A stretch of DNA of 64,000 bases from Deltaproteobacteria bacterium (GCA_020635195.1 JACKAG010000007.1:1-64000), one strand, 5' to 3'. Counted from the first letter of the stretch, positions 35,285 to 45,713 are shown. Numbers and translations: made by a program. Notes: generated by a model from the sequence alone, not told the origin.

Positions 35285-36370
35285 TCATCTGGCAGCAACA
35301 GAAGCCGTAAATTTAAGAAATCCGGAACTACTCCATTCATGACTCTGACCACCTTTCTGACTGATGCAATACACTGCCATCTTTGATGTTTCAGCCAGCT
35401 CCTTCGTCTTATCAGGACCCATGACAAAAAAAGCAGTTGCCCAGGCATCTGCCTCCATCGCAGATGCGGCAATCACCGTAACAGAAAATTGCCGGTATGG
35501 CAGCGGTTGCCCCGTCCCCGGATCAAGAATATGAGACACATGTTTTCCGCCTATTTCATAATGATTCCGATAATCCCCTGAGGTTGCAATTGCGAAGTTT
35601 TCAGAAAACACAATCCGGGACGGCATCTGGCCAGATCTGCCATCAGGATGCTCAATCCCTATTTTCCAGGGATTGAGCCCTTTTTTTCCTGCTGTCCGGA
35701 TCTCTCCGCCAATTTCGACCAGATAATTCCGGATACCTTTTGACTCCAGAAGCTCTGCCACCTTATCAACCCCATAGCCCTTTGCGATCCCTGACAGATC
35801 GACATAAAGGGAGGCTTTCTTTTTGAGAAGAGCAGGTGGTGTTTTCCTGACCTGAAGATGGCGAAAACCTGTGTCCTGCATCAGAGACGCCAGCTGTTTT
35901 TCGCCGGGAATCCGATTATGACGACCAGAAGGACCAAAACCCCAGAGGTCCACCAGAGGCCCAAGGGTCACATCAAAAGCACCTCCGGACTCCTGACCGA
36001 TCCGTACTGCACGCTCTGCGACTTCTGCTGTTGCCTCTGACACAGAGAACCAGCGTTCTGTATCGCGGCTCCTGTTGAAACGGGATAATTCGGAATCCGG
36101 CAGATATGTCGACATCTGATGACAGATCCTGTCCAGAACAGCATCAATGTCGTTCCTGAGTTTTATAAGAAAGGCGGAATTCCTCTGTTCTTCCAGGTCC
36201 TGGAAGAACTTTATATGATAGGTCGTCCCCATCGTATGCCCATGCAGCTCCTGCCCGGAAACTGCATAAGCAGAAGGGGTCATAAGGACCATCAGAACTG
36301 TACAATAAAACACAGGTAAAAGGACAGAAAGCAGCCTTCTTAAAAAGGCGCTGCACAGAACCGGATTCAT
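35285..36370 (-). CDS. apbE: FAD:protein FMN transferase (ApbE)
   Basis: Start ATG 36370 follows the nqrF stop by 4 bases; an upstream frame to 36421 would overlap nqrF. An N-terminal hydrophobic segment suggests export or membrane anchoring. Family motifs are visible: the substrate-binding HGHTMGTTYHI, YVDLSGIAKGYGVDKVAELL, and SHILDPGTG (Mg-binding region). ApbE covalently attaches FMN to Thr of the [SG]GAT motifs in NqrB and NqrC, which explains its place in this operon. Confidence 0.93.
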   Translation of the reverse strand: MNPVLCSAFLRRLLSVLLPVFYCTVLMVLMTPSAYAVSGQELHGHTMGTTYHIKFFQDLEEQRNSAFLIKLRNDIDAVLDRICHQMSTYLPDSELSRFNRSRDTERWFSVSEATAEVAERAVRIGQESGGAFDVTLGPLVDLWGFGPSGRHNRIPGEKQLASLMQDTGFRHLQVRKTPPALLKKKASLYVDLSGIAKGYGVDKVAELLESKGIRNYLVEIGGEIRTAGKKGLNPWKIGIEHPDGRSGQMPSRIVFSENFAIATSGDYRNHYEIGGKHVSHILDPGTGQPLPYRQFSVTVIAASAMEADAWATAFFVMGPDKTKELAETSKMAVYCISQKGGQSHEWSSSGFLKFTASVAAR

Positions 36371-36374
36371 ATCA

Positions 36375-37601
36375 TCAGCCACCAAAGTCATCCAGCATGA
36401 TATTTTCTTCTTCGACGCCAAGATTTCGCAGCATATTAATCACAGCCTGATTCATCATCGGAGGGCCACAGAGATAATATTCGACATCCTCAGGATTCGG
36501 ATGATTCTTCAGATATTCATCAAACAAGACCTGATGAATGAAGCCTTTATAACCAGTCCAGTTATCTTCCGGAAGAGGATCTGAAAGAGCAACATGCCAC
36601 TTAAAGTTGTCGTTTTCAGCCTGAAGCCGGTCAAAATCGCTCTCATAAAACATTTCCCGCTTGCTACGGGCCCCATACCAGAACGTCATTTTACGCCCGG
36701 TTTTAATCCGTTCCAGCTGATCGAAAATATGAGATCTCATCGGAGCCATTCCGGCTCCACCTCCTACAAAAATCATTTCTGAGTCCGTATCCCGTGCAAA
36801 AAATTCACCGAACGGACCAGAAATTGTCACCTTATCACCAGGTTTCAGATTAAAAATATATGAAGACATAGCTCCGGGAGAAACTTTGGGAAGATTCGGC
36901 GGAGGCGTTGCTATCCGGACGTTCAGCATAATAATGCCTTTTTCTTCCGGATAGTTTGCCATCGAATACGCTCTGATTGTCGTATCACGAATATCAGCGT
37001 TCAGATCCCAGAATCTGAATTTATCCCAGTCTGAATGATATTCTTTTTCGATGACAAAATCACGAAAGTTGCACTGATAAGGAGGTGCTTCAATCTGAAT
37101 ATAACCACCTGCCCGAAAATGCACATTTTCCCCCGGAGGCAGCTCCAGAACAAGCTCTTTGATAAATGTCGCAACATTATGATTGGAGCGAACTGTACAT
37201 TCCCATTTACGGCAGGAGAAGACTTCGGCAGGGACTTCTATTTTCATATCCTGCTTACAGCTCACCTGACAGGATAAGCGGTAACCTTCACCGGCCTCCC
37301 TCCTGGAAATATGAGCTTTCTCTGTCGCCAGAATCTCACCACCACCTTCCAGGATTTTGACCCGGCACTGAGCGCAGGTCCCTCCACCTCCACAGGCGGA
37401 TGAAATAAAAATTTTCTGGTCAGCCAGAACATTCAGAAGTTTTCCGCCAGCAGGAACCCGGATCGCATTTTCCGGCTGGTCATTGACCACAATGCTGATA
37501 TCCCCACTGGCTACCAGGCGAGAACGCGCCAGTAAAATGATGAGCACCAACGACAGAACCACTGCGGTGAACATCCCAACACCTAGCAAAATCTCAAACA
37601 T
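36375..37601 (-). CDS. nqrF: Na+-translocating NADH:quinone reductase subunit F
   Basis: An N-terminal transmembrane helix is followed by a [2Fe-2S] ferredoxin domain (SACGGGGTCAQC plus a distal Cys in LSCQ). The FAD-binding (RAYSMANYPEE) and NADH-binding (GGGAGMAPMRSH; YLCGPPMM) domains come next, ending in MLDDFGG. NqrF oxidises NADH and feeds electrons through FAD and the Fe-S centre into the complex. Length of 408 residues is typical. Confidence 0.96.
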   Translation of the reverse strand: MFEILLGVGMFTAVVLSLVLIILLARSRLVASGDISIVVNDQPENAIRVPAGGKLLNVLADQKIFISSACGGGGTCAQCRVKILEGGGEILATEKAHISRREAGEGYRLSCQVSCKQDMKIEVPAEVFSCRKWECTVRSNHNVATFIKELVLELPPGENVHFRAGGYIQIEAPPYQCNFRDFVIEKEYHSDWDKFRFWDLNADIRDTTIRAYSMANYPEEKGIIMLNVRIATPPPNLPKVSPGAMSSYIFNLKPGDKVTISGPFGEFFARDTDSEMIFVGGGAGMAPMRSHIFDQLERIKTGRKMTFWYGARSKREMFYESDFDRLQAENDNFKWHVALSDPLPEDNWTGYKGFIHQVLFDEYLKNHPNPEDVEYYLCGPPMMNQAVINMLRNLGVEEENIMLDDFGG

Positions 37602-37638
37602 CAGACCTCACTCCACCGGCTAACGTTCTTACCCCAGA

Positions 37639-38247
37639 TCAGAGCTGCACTCCGGAAAAAACCATAAAAGCCAGAGCCATCAGACCCACTGTAATGAAAG
37701 TAATCCCCAGACCACGCAATCCTTCCGGAACATCGCTGTATCTGAGTTTTTCACGGATTCCTGCAAGAGCTGCAATTGCCAGAGCCCAGCCAACACCAGT
37801 CCCCAGACCATAAACAATACTTTCCGGGAAATTATAGTCCCGCTCTACCATAAAGAGAGAACCTCCCATAATGGCACAGTTTACTGTAATCAAAGGAAGG
37901 AAGATTCCCAGAGCCTGATATAGAGGAGGAACATAGCGATCCAGAAACATTTCCAGAATCTGCACAATCGCCGCAATCACTCCGATATAACTGATCAGAC
38001 CAAGAAAACGCAGGTCTGTCCCTTCAAGTCCTGCCCAGGACAAAGCTCCTTCCCTGAGCAGATACTGATAGAGAAGGTTATTAACAGGAACCGTAATTCC
38101 CTGCACAACGACCACAGCGATGCCAAGGCCAACAGCAGTTTTCACCTGCTTTGACACCGCAAGAAAAGTGCACATGCCAAGAAAAAAAGCCAGAGCCATA
38201 TTCTCAACAAAAACTGCTTTTATAAAGAGACTGATGTAATGCTCCAT
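37639..38247 (-). CDS. nqrE: Na+-NQR subunit E
   Basis: Six hydrophobic helices in 202 residues, beginning MEHYISLFIKAVFVENMALAFFLG and containing the NCAIMGGSLFMV motif with a Cys that ligates the intramembrane iron. These are the NqrE hallmarks. It pairs with NqrD in the membrane. The ATG overlaps the nqrD stop (TAATG). Confidence 0.95.
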   Translation of the reverse strand: MEHYISLFIKAVFVENMALAFFLGMCTFLAVSKQVKTAVGLGIAVVVVQGITVPVNNLLYQYLLREGALSWAGLEGTDLRFLGLISYIGVIAAIVQILEMFLDRYVPPLYQALGIFLPLITVNCAIMGGSLFMVERDYNFPESIVYGLGTGVGWALAIAALAGIREKLRYSDVPEGLRGLGITFITVGLMALAFMVFSGVQL

Positions 38248-38879
38248 TACGATGCACCCTCATGTTCAACCTGATCTTTTTTCCAGGTCCGTAAGAGCCA
38301 GATAAACAGACCGATGATAAAAAAAGCACTGGGAGGCAGAAACATCAGTCCATTAGAAAGATACCAGCCACCCTCTGTATTCAGCTCAAAGACCTGAAAC
38401 CCCAGAAAGCGCCCCGCCCCAAACAGTTCCCGGACAAGAGCAACAAAAATCAGAACGACACTGTAACCAAGGCCATTTCCAAGACCATCAAGAAAGCTTT
38501 CAAGAGGAGGGTTTTTCATGGCAAAACCTTCAGCCCTCCCCATCACAATACAATTGGTGATAATCAGTCCGACAAAAACAGAAAGGGACTTACTCAGTGC
38601 AAAGGCATAAGCTTTCAGAAGCTGATCCACCAGAATCACCAGTGATGCGATAATAGCCATCTGAACGATAATTCTGATACCGGAAGGAATCTGATTACGG
38701 ATCAGACTAACACAGACATTTGACAAGGCAGTGACCGCAGTCACTGCCAGGCACATGATCAGAGTCTTATCCATTCTCGATGTAACAGCCAGCGCCGAAC
38801 AAATCCCGAGAATTTGCAGAGCAATGGGATTATTCACAAAAACCGGCCCGAGAACAATCTCCTTCGTTTTTTCTGACAT
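38247..38879 (-). CDS. nqrD: Na+-NQR subunit D
   Basis: Six transmembrane helices in 210 residues with FVNNPIALQILGICSALAVT near the start and TNCIVMGRAEGFAM, the NqrD counterpart of the iron-ligating Cys motif. It forms the NqrDE pair carrying the intramembrane iron centre. It overlaps nqrE by one base and follows nqrC by 15. Confidence 0.95.
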   Translation of the reverse strand: MSEKTKEIVLGPVFVNNPIALQILGICSALAVTSRMDKTLIMCLAVTAVTALSNVCVSLIRNQIPSGIRIIVQMAIIASLVILVDQLLKAYAFALSKSLSVFVGLIITNCIVMGRAEGFAMKNPPLESFLDGLGNGLGYSVVLIFVALVRELFGAGRFLGFQVFELNTEGGWYLSNGLMFLPPSAFFIIGLFIWLLRTWKKDQVEHEGAS

Positions 38880-38894
38880 AACAGTTCTCCGGCT

Positions 38895-39668
38895 TCAGTG
38901 TTTAAGTTTAGTCAGGTAACTGCGAAAGCCCCGGTCACCTACCCAGAAACGAACCAGATGACTGACCCCTCTGGATGTAATGGTGGCTCCGGACAGTCCA
39001 TCCACCTGAAAATCTGCTGTGACTGCCTCAGGGTTCACATGCCCCTTAATAACTTCAATTTTCAGATCGCCTTTGCCATCGCGTAACTTTTTCTGATGCC
39101 ATAACGCCTTCCACCGTGGATTATCCACTTCACCACCAAGGCCCGGAGTTTCCTGCTGATCATAGAAGCCAAGCCCTCTGATGGTATTACCATCTGCCAT
39201 GACAGCAAGATAACCGTACATCGTCGACCATAAGCCCTTTCCATGCACAGGTAAAACGACCTGTTCCAGCTTTCCATCAGACAGAACTTCATAAACAACA
39301 GACAAAGGGGCAATCGCCCGGATACTGGCAATATCTTCTTTTTCATTCAGGTGAACGGCAATCGCCGGATCTTTCGCAACCTGATACTGATCGTAAAGAT
39401 CTGCTTTCTGATCCACATAATCGCCACTTTTCAGATCGACCAGACGGGGGCGAATTCGTTCCTGATACAGCGCCTCTGCATCAACAGACTGCCCTTCCTC
39501 ATACAGGCCCGCTGCCATCAGAATATTTTTCTTCCGGTCCAGTGCTTTATTATATTCTTGTATAGGTTTCAGAAATACCGCAGCAACCGAAACCACAACA
39601 GAACAAACCAGGCTGACTGCAAGGGCAACCAATAGAGTATTCTGAAGTGAATCCTTATTTTTGCTCAT
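38895..39668 (-). CDS. nqrC: Na+-NQR subunit C
   Basis: Start ATG 39668 (MSKNKDSLQNT) is chosen because GGGAGA lies just upstream; a longer frame to 39761 would overlap nqrB. One N-terminal transmembrane helix is followed by a periplasmic FMN-binding domain with VDGLSGATITS, where Thr receives covalent FMN from ApbE. The product is 257 residues. Confidence 0.95.
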   Translation of the reverse strand: MSKNKDSLQNTLLVALAVSLVCSVVVSVAAVFLKPIQEYNKALDRKKNILMAAGLYEEGQSVDAEALYQERIRPRLVDLKSGDYVDQKADLYDQYQVAKDPAIAVHLNEKEDIASIRAIAPLSVVYEVLSDGKLEQVVLPVHGKGLWSTMYGYLAVMADGNTIRGLGFYDQQETPGLGGEVDNPRWKALWHQKKLRDGKGDLKIEVIKGHVNPEAVTADFQVDGLSGATITSRGVSHLVRFWVGDRGFRSYLTKLKH

Positions 39669-39678
39669 AGGATCTCCC

Positions 39679-40890
39679 TTAATGCTGGCACCTGGCCTGC
39701 CTGCGCCTGATTGTCGCCTGAATGACATAATAATCGATGAGAGGAGCAAACATATTTCCAAAGAGAATAGATAGCATCACACCTTCAGGGAAGGCGGGGT
39801 TAAGAGTCCGGACCATAATGGCCATAGCACCGATCAGAAAGCCATAAAACCACTGACCGGTTCGGGTCATGGCTGCCGACACCGGGTCCGTCGCCATAAA
39901 AACCATACCAAAGGCCAAACCACCTAAAACCAGATGCCAGTGAGGAGGAATCCCAAACATCGGATTACTGTCACTGCCAATCCAGAAAAGAAGCGCTGAC
40001 AGGAAGCAAGATCCTGCCAGCATACTGAACATAATTCTCCATGAGCCAATTCCTGAGCTAACCAGAATAACAGCCCCTAGCAGGCAGGCTAGCGCCGAGG
40101 TTTCTCCCATCGATCCGGGTATCGTTCCGACAAAGGCATCAAGCCAGTTCATATGGCTGCTCAAACCAGCAAGACCATCCACAGCAGCGATAGCAAGGGG
40201 TGTTGCTCCACTAAAACCATCCACAGCCGTCCATACCCCATCTCCCGAGATTTCTCCAGGATAAGCAAAGAAAAGAAAAGCCCGTGCAGTCAGAGCAGGG
40301 TTCAGAAAATTCTTACCTGTTCCCCCAAAGACTTCCTTGCCAAAAACCACACCGAAAGCGATCCCCACCCCGACCTGCCAGAGCGGAATCGTAGCAGGCA
40401 GGGTCAGAGGAAAGAGCAGGCCCGTTACCAGAAACCCTTCATTAATTTCATGTTTCCGGACAACAGAGAACACAGTTTCACAAAGACCACCGACAATATT
40501 TGTCACCAGAAAGATGGGGACAAAGTAAAGAGCACCATGAATAAAATTAGCAAGACAACAGGCCGGATCAAAACCGACACCCAGAGTGTGCAGCAGATCG
40601 CCCCGCCAGCCTTCCGGACGACTCAAACCAAGCGCAAGCAGAGCCCTGTTTGCCTGAAGACCTGTGTTGTACATAGCCATCAGGATACAAGGACCCAATG
40701 CCACAGCGACGGTTGTCATCAGCCGCTTCAGATCAAGACTGTCTCTCACATGGCAGTCGCCCTGTGTCACGTCTCCGGGAGTATAAAGAAACGTATCTGC
40801 CATCTCATAGATGGGATACAGTTTTTCCAGTTTCCTTCCCGGCATAAAATATGGATGAATACGATCCAGAAAATTTCGTAATGGCTTCAC
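39679..40890 (-). CDS. nqrB: Na+-NQR subunit B
   Basis: Start GTG 40890 follows GAGAGGGG and lies 1 base after the nqrA stop; a TTG at 40908 is less likely. About ten transmembrane helices surround VDGFSGATPLA, the FMN-attachment motif. KHEINEGFLVTGLLFPLTLP is also typical of NqrB. The subunit carries riboflavin and FMN and is part of the Na+ path. Confidence 0.95.
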   Translation of the reverse strand: MKPLRNFLDRIHPYFMPGRKLEKLYPIYEMADTFLYTPGDVTQGDCHVRDSLDLKRLMTTVAVALGPCILMAMYNTGLQANRALLALGLSRPEGWRGDLLHTLGVGFDPACCLANFIHGALYFVPIFLVTNIVGGLCETVFSVVRKHEINEGFLVTGLLFPLTLPATIPLWQVGVGIAFGVVFGKEVFGGTGKNFLNPALTARAFLFFAYPGEISGDGVWTAVDGFSGATPLAIAAVDGLAGLSSHMNWLDAFVGTIPGSMGETSALACLLGAVILVSSGIGSWRIMFSMLAGSCFLSALLFWIGSDSNPMFGIPPHWHLVLGGLAFGMVFMATDPVSAAMTRTGQWFYGFLIGAMAIMVRTLNPAFPEGVMLSILFGNMFAPLIDYYVIQATIRRRQARCQH

Positions 40891-40891
40891 A

Positions 40892-42241
40892 TCACCCCTC
40901 TCTCTCAATCGTCGTCAGCAGTCTGCGCAGCAAAGGCCCGTAGCTGATCTTACCCGGGCAGACAAACGTGCAAAGCCCAAGATCCTCCTCATCGAGATCA
41001 AGCACCCCCAGAGAAACTGCCAGATCTGTATCCTGAGTTAAAAGAGCTCTGAGCAAAAAGGTCGGTTCCGTATCCATCGGCATGACCTGTTCATAGGCCC
41101 CAACCGGAACCATAGCCCGAAAGCTGCCTTCCCTGGAGGTCGTAAATGGAAAACGAATCCCGCCCGGAATCATCTTTGAGGCAAAGACACGTTTTACCGA
41201 AAATTTGTCCAGGCCAGGCCGTTGCCATCCGAGAAAAACACGCTCCGTCCCCTCTTTCAGAACAGAAATCTGCTGGGCAAAACGTCCCAGATAGCCAAGC
41301 TCTCCGCTTGCATGCCGTCCGGACAAGACAGAACCAGAAATCAGACGACAGACAGATGCATCAACACAGCCCTGACTTAGTTCTTCAACAGAAGCACCCA
41401 GTCTTGCCTGAATCAGCGAAGGTTCTCTGACAAGAGGTCCGGCAAGAGAGATCACCCGATCGACCCAGAGTTTTCCTTCTGTAAACAGCTTGCCAATGGC
41501 AATGACATCCTGATATCCGATGGTCCAGACAGTTTTCTTCAGACTGACTGGTTCCAGAAAATGGATATGTGTACCCGCAAGACCACAGGGATGCGGACCT
41601 CCGAAAATCTGTGGGCTGAGATTGGGAATTCCGCTTATCCTGATGTCAAGCAATGAGTCCTGACAGAGATAAAGCTTTCCATCTGTCAGTTTTGAAAGAA
41701 GCGTCAGACCATATTCAAAGGCCTTTGCCTCCCGGCTGATCAGCATATTCGGATAGGGAGCAAGAGGATTACTGTCCATCGCGTTGACAAAAATCGCTGC
41801 TGGTACGGAATCAGGAGCCGGGACCTTACTGAAGGGTCTTGTGCGTAAAGCCACCCACTGCCCCGATGTCAGAAGCTGAGAGCGAATTTCATCGCGGCTG
41901 AGCTGCGCCAGAGCGGAAGGTTCATACTTCTGAAACGTCCGGAACTCTTCCCTCTCATCGAGATGGATCACCACAGACATAAGAGTGCGGCGTTCTCCAC
42001 GATGAATGTGGGTAACCTTGCCACTTCCGGGAGAGGTGAACACAACGCCAGGATTCTTTTTGTCGGAAAAAAGCTCCTGCCCCACAACAACCCGGTCCCC
42101 TTCCTGCACAGCCATGGTCGGCTTCATGCCATGGAAGTCAGGACCCAGCACCGCAACATTCGTTACCTTCGGAGATGCTCTTAGTTCCTGAACCGGCTCA
42201 CCTTCGATAGGTAAATCAAGGCCTTTTTGGATTTCAATCAT
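40892..42241 (-). CDS. nqrA: Na+-NQR subunit A
   Basis: The first gene of the operon encodes a 449-residue soluble protein. Typical NqrA segments include KGLDLPIEGEP at the N-terminus, VQEGDRVVVGQELFSDKKNPGV (given by its key GDxVxxGxxLFxDK pattern) and CTFVCPGKISYG near the end. NqrA is the cytosolic subunit linked to quinone handling. The 182 bases before it, shared with divergent hisS, must hold the operon promoter. Confidence 0.95.
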   Translation of the reverse strand: MIEIQKGLDLPIEGEPVQELRASPKVTNVAVLGPDFHGMKPTMAVQEGDRVVVGQELFSDKKNPGVVFTSPGSGKVTHIHRGERRTLMSVVIHLDEREEFRTFQKYEPSALAQLSRDEIRSQLLTSGQWVALRTRPFSKVPAPDSVPAAIFVNAMDSNPLAPYPNMLISREAKAFEYGLTLLSKLTDGKLYLCQDSLLDIRISGIPNLSPQIFGGPHPCGLAGTHIHFLEPVSLKKTVWTIGYQDVIAIGKLFTEGKLWVDRVISLAGPLVREPSLIQARLGASVEELSQGCVDASVCRLISGSVLSGRHASGELGYLGRFAQQISVLKEGTERVFLGWQRPGLDKFSVKRVFASKMIPGGIRFPFTTSREGSFRAMVPVGAYEQVMPMDTEPTFLLRALLTQDTDLAVSLGVLDLDEEDLGLCTFVCPGKISYGPLLRRLLTTIEREG

Positions 42242-42423
42242 GGATCTCTGGTCCTGTCATCAATCGTCGTACTACAGGATCTGTCGAATACCTCTTACAC
42301 TCAATAGGACATAAAGCAATTTACCAGCCTTAGCGATTCTATCAACTCATCTTTTACTCTTCCGCTGTAGTTGGTAAATATAAGCGTTCCTGGCTGGCAG
42401 TTCCTGCCCCGCCAGCTGCCAAC

Positions 42424-43875
42424 ATGAAAAGATATGCACAGCATGTTACAGGGGCATCAACAGGAAGTATCATTCCGGCAGATCAGACTGAGAGGAGCAG
42501 AGCATTGGGTAGCAAGGATAAGGTTCAGGCAAGACGTCTGAAAGGGTTTCAGGATTATTCTCCTCAGATACAATATAACCGTTTTCACATCATGGACCTG
42601 GTCAGAAAACATGCCGGGCGGGCCGGGTTTCAGCCGATTGCCACTCCTGCCCTGGAATATGCCGACACTCTGCTGGGAGTCGGAGGGGAAACAGACAAAC
42701 AGGTCTTCCGCTTTCAGGATAATGGGAAACGGGATGTCGCCCTGCGCTTCGATCTTACAGTTCCCTTTGCCCGCTACGTCGCCGAATACCAGGGAACGAT
42801 TCTTTTCCCGTTTAAACGCATGCAGATTGGCGATGTCTGGCGCGCCGAAAAACCACAGAAAGGTCGCTACCGTGAATTTTGCCAGTGCGACCTCGATATT
42901 ATCGGGGTTCAGTCAGACGAAGCAGATCTGGAAATTTTGCTCTGCTTCCAGAGCATCCTGAATGACATCAACTGCGGCCCATTCACAATGCGGGTTGGCC
43001 ATCGGGGAATTCTTTCCGCCCTGATCAGGCAAACATTAGGGAATATAAGTGATGAAGAGGAAAAACAGACTCTGATCTGTCTCGATAAACTGGAAAAAAT
43101 TGGTCCGGAAAAAGTGACCGAGATGATCTGCGAGAATACGGGGGCTCCCCATGAAAACGCAGCTCTGCTGACATCCCTGCTCCAGGATAAAGAGGAAGAC
43201 ACAGGAAGTCATGTACCACGGATACAGGAGTTCCTCTCCGGCCAGCATGAGACTCTACAGCAACTGGAGAATCTGAAACAGCTGATTAATCTGGCCAGTC
43301 AGCTGGGCCAGGGGGGCCGGGGAAGGGTTCTGACCGACCTGAGTATCACCAGAGGCTTGGGTTATTATACGGGCCTCGTTTTTGAAACGACTCTGGACGA
43401 ACTCCCAGGATGGGGGGCTGTATGCTCAGGAGGACGCTACCAGCATCTGGTAGAACGATACATCCAGCGAGAGATTTCCGGGATCGGAGGCTCCCTGGGA
43501 CTGGATCGTTTGCTGGCTGCCATGCAGGAAATGAACCGCCTCCTCCCGGATAATATCCGGCAAACCGTCTATGTTGCCATCGCAGATACGGCATTCCGGG
43601 ATTATGGATTTACCCTTGCCGCAAAACTACGGCAGGCGGGGATTGCCACAGACCTTGCCATGAAAGCAGATAAGCTGAGCAGCCAGTTTCGTCATGCCAA
43701 CAGGATGAAATGTCCTTTCGTTCTGACCATCGGAGAAGAAGAAGTTCGCAACAAGACAGTCTCTGTCAAAGACATGGCAACCGGAGCAGAGGAAAAGGGA
43801 GTCACGCTGGAGTCCTGTGTCGCCTATATGTCAGAAAAATTATCCACAAATCCAGGGGCTGACAAGCTTCTCTGA
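42424..43875 (+). CDS. hisS: Histidyl-tRNA synthetase
   Basis: Class II motifs are visible: motif 1 region (GFQPIATPALEY), motif 2 (QIGDVWRAEKPQKGRYREF), the HisA motif (ITRGLGYYTGLVFE) and motif 3 (GIGGSLGLDRLLAAM), then the anticodon-binding domain. An N-terminal extension of about 35 residues precedes the usual LKGFQDYSP start, so the real start may lie downstream of ATG 42424. The enzyme charges tRNA-His in the cytosol. It is divergent from the nqr operon. Confidence 0.93.
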   Translation: MKRYAQHVTGASTGSIIPADQTERSRALGSKDKVQARRLKGFQDYSPQIQYNRFHIMDLVRKHAGRAGFQPIATPALEYADTLLGVGGETDKQVFRFQDNGKRDVALRFDLTVPFARYVAEYQGTILFPFKRMQIGDVWRAEKPQKGRYREFCQCDLDIIGVQSDEADLEILLCFQSILNDINCGPFTMRVGHRGILSALIRQTLGNISDEEEKQTLICLDKLEKIGPEKVTEMICENTGAPHENAALLTSLLQDKEEDTGSHVPRIQEFLSGQHETLQQLENLKQLINLASQLGQGGRGRVLTDLSITRGLGYYTGLVFETTLDELPGWGAVCSGGRYQHLVERYIQREISGIGGSLGLDRLLAAMQEMNRLLPDNIRQTVYVAIADTAFRDYGFTLAAKLRQAGIATDLAMKADKLSSQFRHANRMKCPFVLTIGEEEVRNKTVSVKDMATGAEEKGVTLESCVAYMSEKLSTNPGADKLL

Positions 43876-43996
43876 TGAGGGGCACAGAAGCACACAGCGG
43901 CGCATTGCGCTATGATCAGACAGAGCATTCAGATCCGCAGCTTCTGGCTTAAGGGCCATCATGCTGCATTGCAATGTTGCAGGGAGGAGGAAACGA

Positions 43997-45652
43997 ATGA
44001 TGTCAGAGATTAAAGCCCCCACAGGTCCGGAGAAAAGCTGCAAAGGCTGGATTCAGGAAGCCGCCATGCGGATGCTCATGAATAACCTCGACCCGGATGT
44101 CGCAGAAGATCCTGAAAAGCTTGTTGTATACGGAGGAACAGGCAAAGCAGCACGCAATCCGGAATGCTATAACAAGATTATTGAATGCCTGAAAGATCTC
44201 AGAGATGACGAAACCCTCCTGATTCAATCAGGAAAACCGGTCGGAATCCTCGGAAGCCATCCCGGAGCTCCACGGGTACTGATTGCCAACTCAAACCTGG
44301 TAGGAAAATGGGCCGACTGGGAACATTTTAATAAGCTGGAGCAGGCTGGCCTGATGATGTATGGCCAGATGACAGCAGGCTCCTGGATTTACATCGGAAG
44401 CCAGGGAATTCTCCAGGGGACTTATGAAACCTTCGCTGCCTGCGGAAACAAATATTTCGGAGGAGATCTCGGAGGGCGCCTGATTGTTTCCGGAGGTCTT
44501 GGAGGAATGGGCGGAGCTCAGCCATTGGCAGCTGTCATCGCTGGTGCCGTTTTTCTCGGCATCGACGTTGATGAAGGCCGCATCAATAAACGCCTCCGAA
44601 GCGGCTATCTTGATCGCTTCGCCAAAGATCTGGACGAAGCTCTGGCACTGGTCACGGAAGCACAAAACGGTCGTCATGCCATGAGTATCGCGCTATGCGG
44701 GAATGCTGCGGACCTTTTGCCTGAACTACTCAAAAGAGGAGTCATTCCGGATATTGTCACCGACCAGACCTCTGCACACGATGAGCTGAACGGTTACATA
44801 CCAAACCGGATGAGTCTTCAGGATGCCCTGCAACTGCGCCAGCAGAACCCTCAGCGCTACCGGGAAGAATCTCTCAGGACCATGGCAGAGCATGTCACTG
44901 CAATGAATGAATGCCAGAGCAGAGGCTCAGTTGTCTTTGATTATGGAAATAATATCAGAGCACAGGCTGAAAAAGGTGGCTGCCAGGAGCCTTTCCGTTT
45001 TCAGGGCTTTGTCCCGGAATTTATCCGGCCACTTTTCTGCGAAGGCAAGGGCCCCTTCCGCTGGGCGGCCCTGTCCGGAGATCCAGAGGACATAAAAACC
45101 ATTGACCATGCGCTGCTGGAAGCATTTCCTGAAGATGAAGGGCTCAGACGCTGGTTAAAAGCAGCTGAAGAAAGGGTTGCCTTCCAGGGGCTGCCTGCAA
45201 GAATCTGCTGGTTTGGCTATGGAGACAGAAAAAAAGCTGGGCTGCTGATCAATGACCTTGTGGCTAAAGGCAAACTTAAAGCCCCTGTCGTGATTGGCCG
45301 GGACCATCTGGACTGTGGATCGGTTGCATCTCCCTACCGCGAGACAGAAGGAATGAAAGATGGTTCTGATGCAGTCGCCGACTGGCCTGTTCTGAATGCC
45401 CTGATCAATTGCGCCAATGGTGCAGGGTGGGTCAGTTTCCACCATGGCGGCGGAGTCGGGATGGGATACTCACTACATGCCGGAATGGTGGTCGTTGCTG
45501 ATGGTAGCGATGATGCAGCAGGACGGCTTGCACGGGTTCTGACCTCAGATCCGGCAATGGGAGTCATTCGACATGCCGATGCAGGCTATGAACTGGCTCA
45601 GAATGTTGCAAGAGAGAAACAGGTCCGAATCCCCTTTCTTACAGACAAATAA
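43997..45652 (+). CDS. hutU: Urocanate hydratase
   Basis: Start ATG 43997 follows GGGAGGAGG; an upstream in-frame ATG at 43961 has no site. The 551-residue product has GGLGGMGGAQPLA (NAD+-binding, about 166), ANSNLVG, and the distal HHGGGVGMGYSLHAGMV. The enzyme converts urocanate to imidazolonepropionate in histidine degradation, with tightly bound NAD+. No other hut gene is in the window. Adjacent hisS gives a chance histidine theme. Confidence 0.95.
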   Translation: MMSEIKAPTGPEKSCKGWIQEAAMRMLMNNLDPDVAEDPEKLVVYGGTGKAARNPECYNKIIECLKDLRDDETLLIQSGKPVGILGSHPGAPRVLIANSNLVGKWADWEHFNKLEQAGLMMYGQMTAGSWIYIGSQGILQGTYETFAACGNKYFGGDLGGRLIVSGGLGGMGGAQPLAAVIAGAVFLGIDVDEGRINKRLRSGYLDRFAKDLDEALALVTEAQNGRHAMSIALCGNAADLLPELLKRGVIPDIVTDQTSAHDELNGYIPNRMSLQDALQLRQQNPQRYREESLRTMAEHVTAMNECQSRGSVVFDYGNNIRAQAEKGGCQEPFRFQGFVPEFIRPLFCEGKGPFRWAALSGDPEDIKTIDHALLEAFPEDEGLRRWLKAAEERVAFQGLPARICWFGYGDRKKAGLLINDLVAKGKLKAPVVIGRDHLDCGSVASPYRETEGMKDGSDAVADWPVLNALINCANGAGWVSFHHGGGVGMGYSLHAGMVVVADGSDDAAGRLARVLTSDPAMGVIRHADAGYELAQNVAREKQVRIPFLTDK

Positions 45653-45663
45653 CAACAATCAGA

Positions 45664-45713
45664 TCTGCTCGTTATAAGCAGAAAGAAAAAAAGCTGTGAA
45701 AATATTTCACAGC
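45664..45713. terminator. Two hairpins between convergent hutU and protease genes
   Basis: TCTGCT/AGCAGA (45664-45682) and GCTGTGAAA/TTTCACAGC (45693-45713, 3-base loop) are perfect stems. A-rich sequence precedes and follows the second, so it can work as a terminator in both directions. Confidence 0.65.
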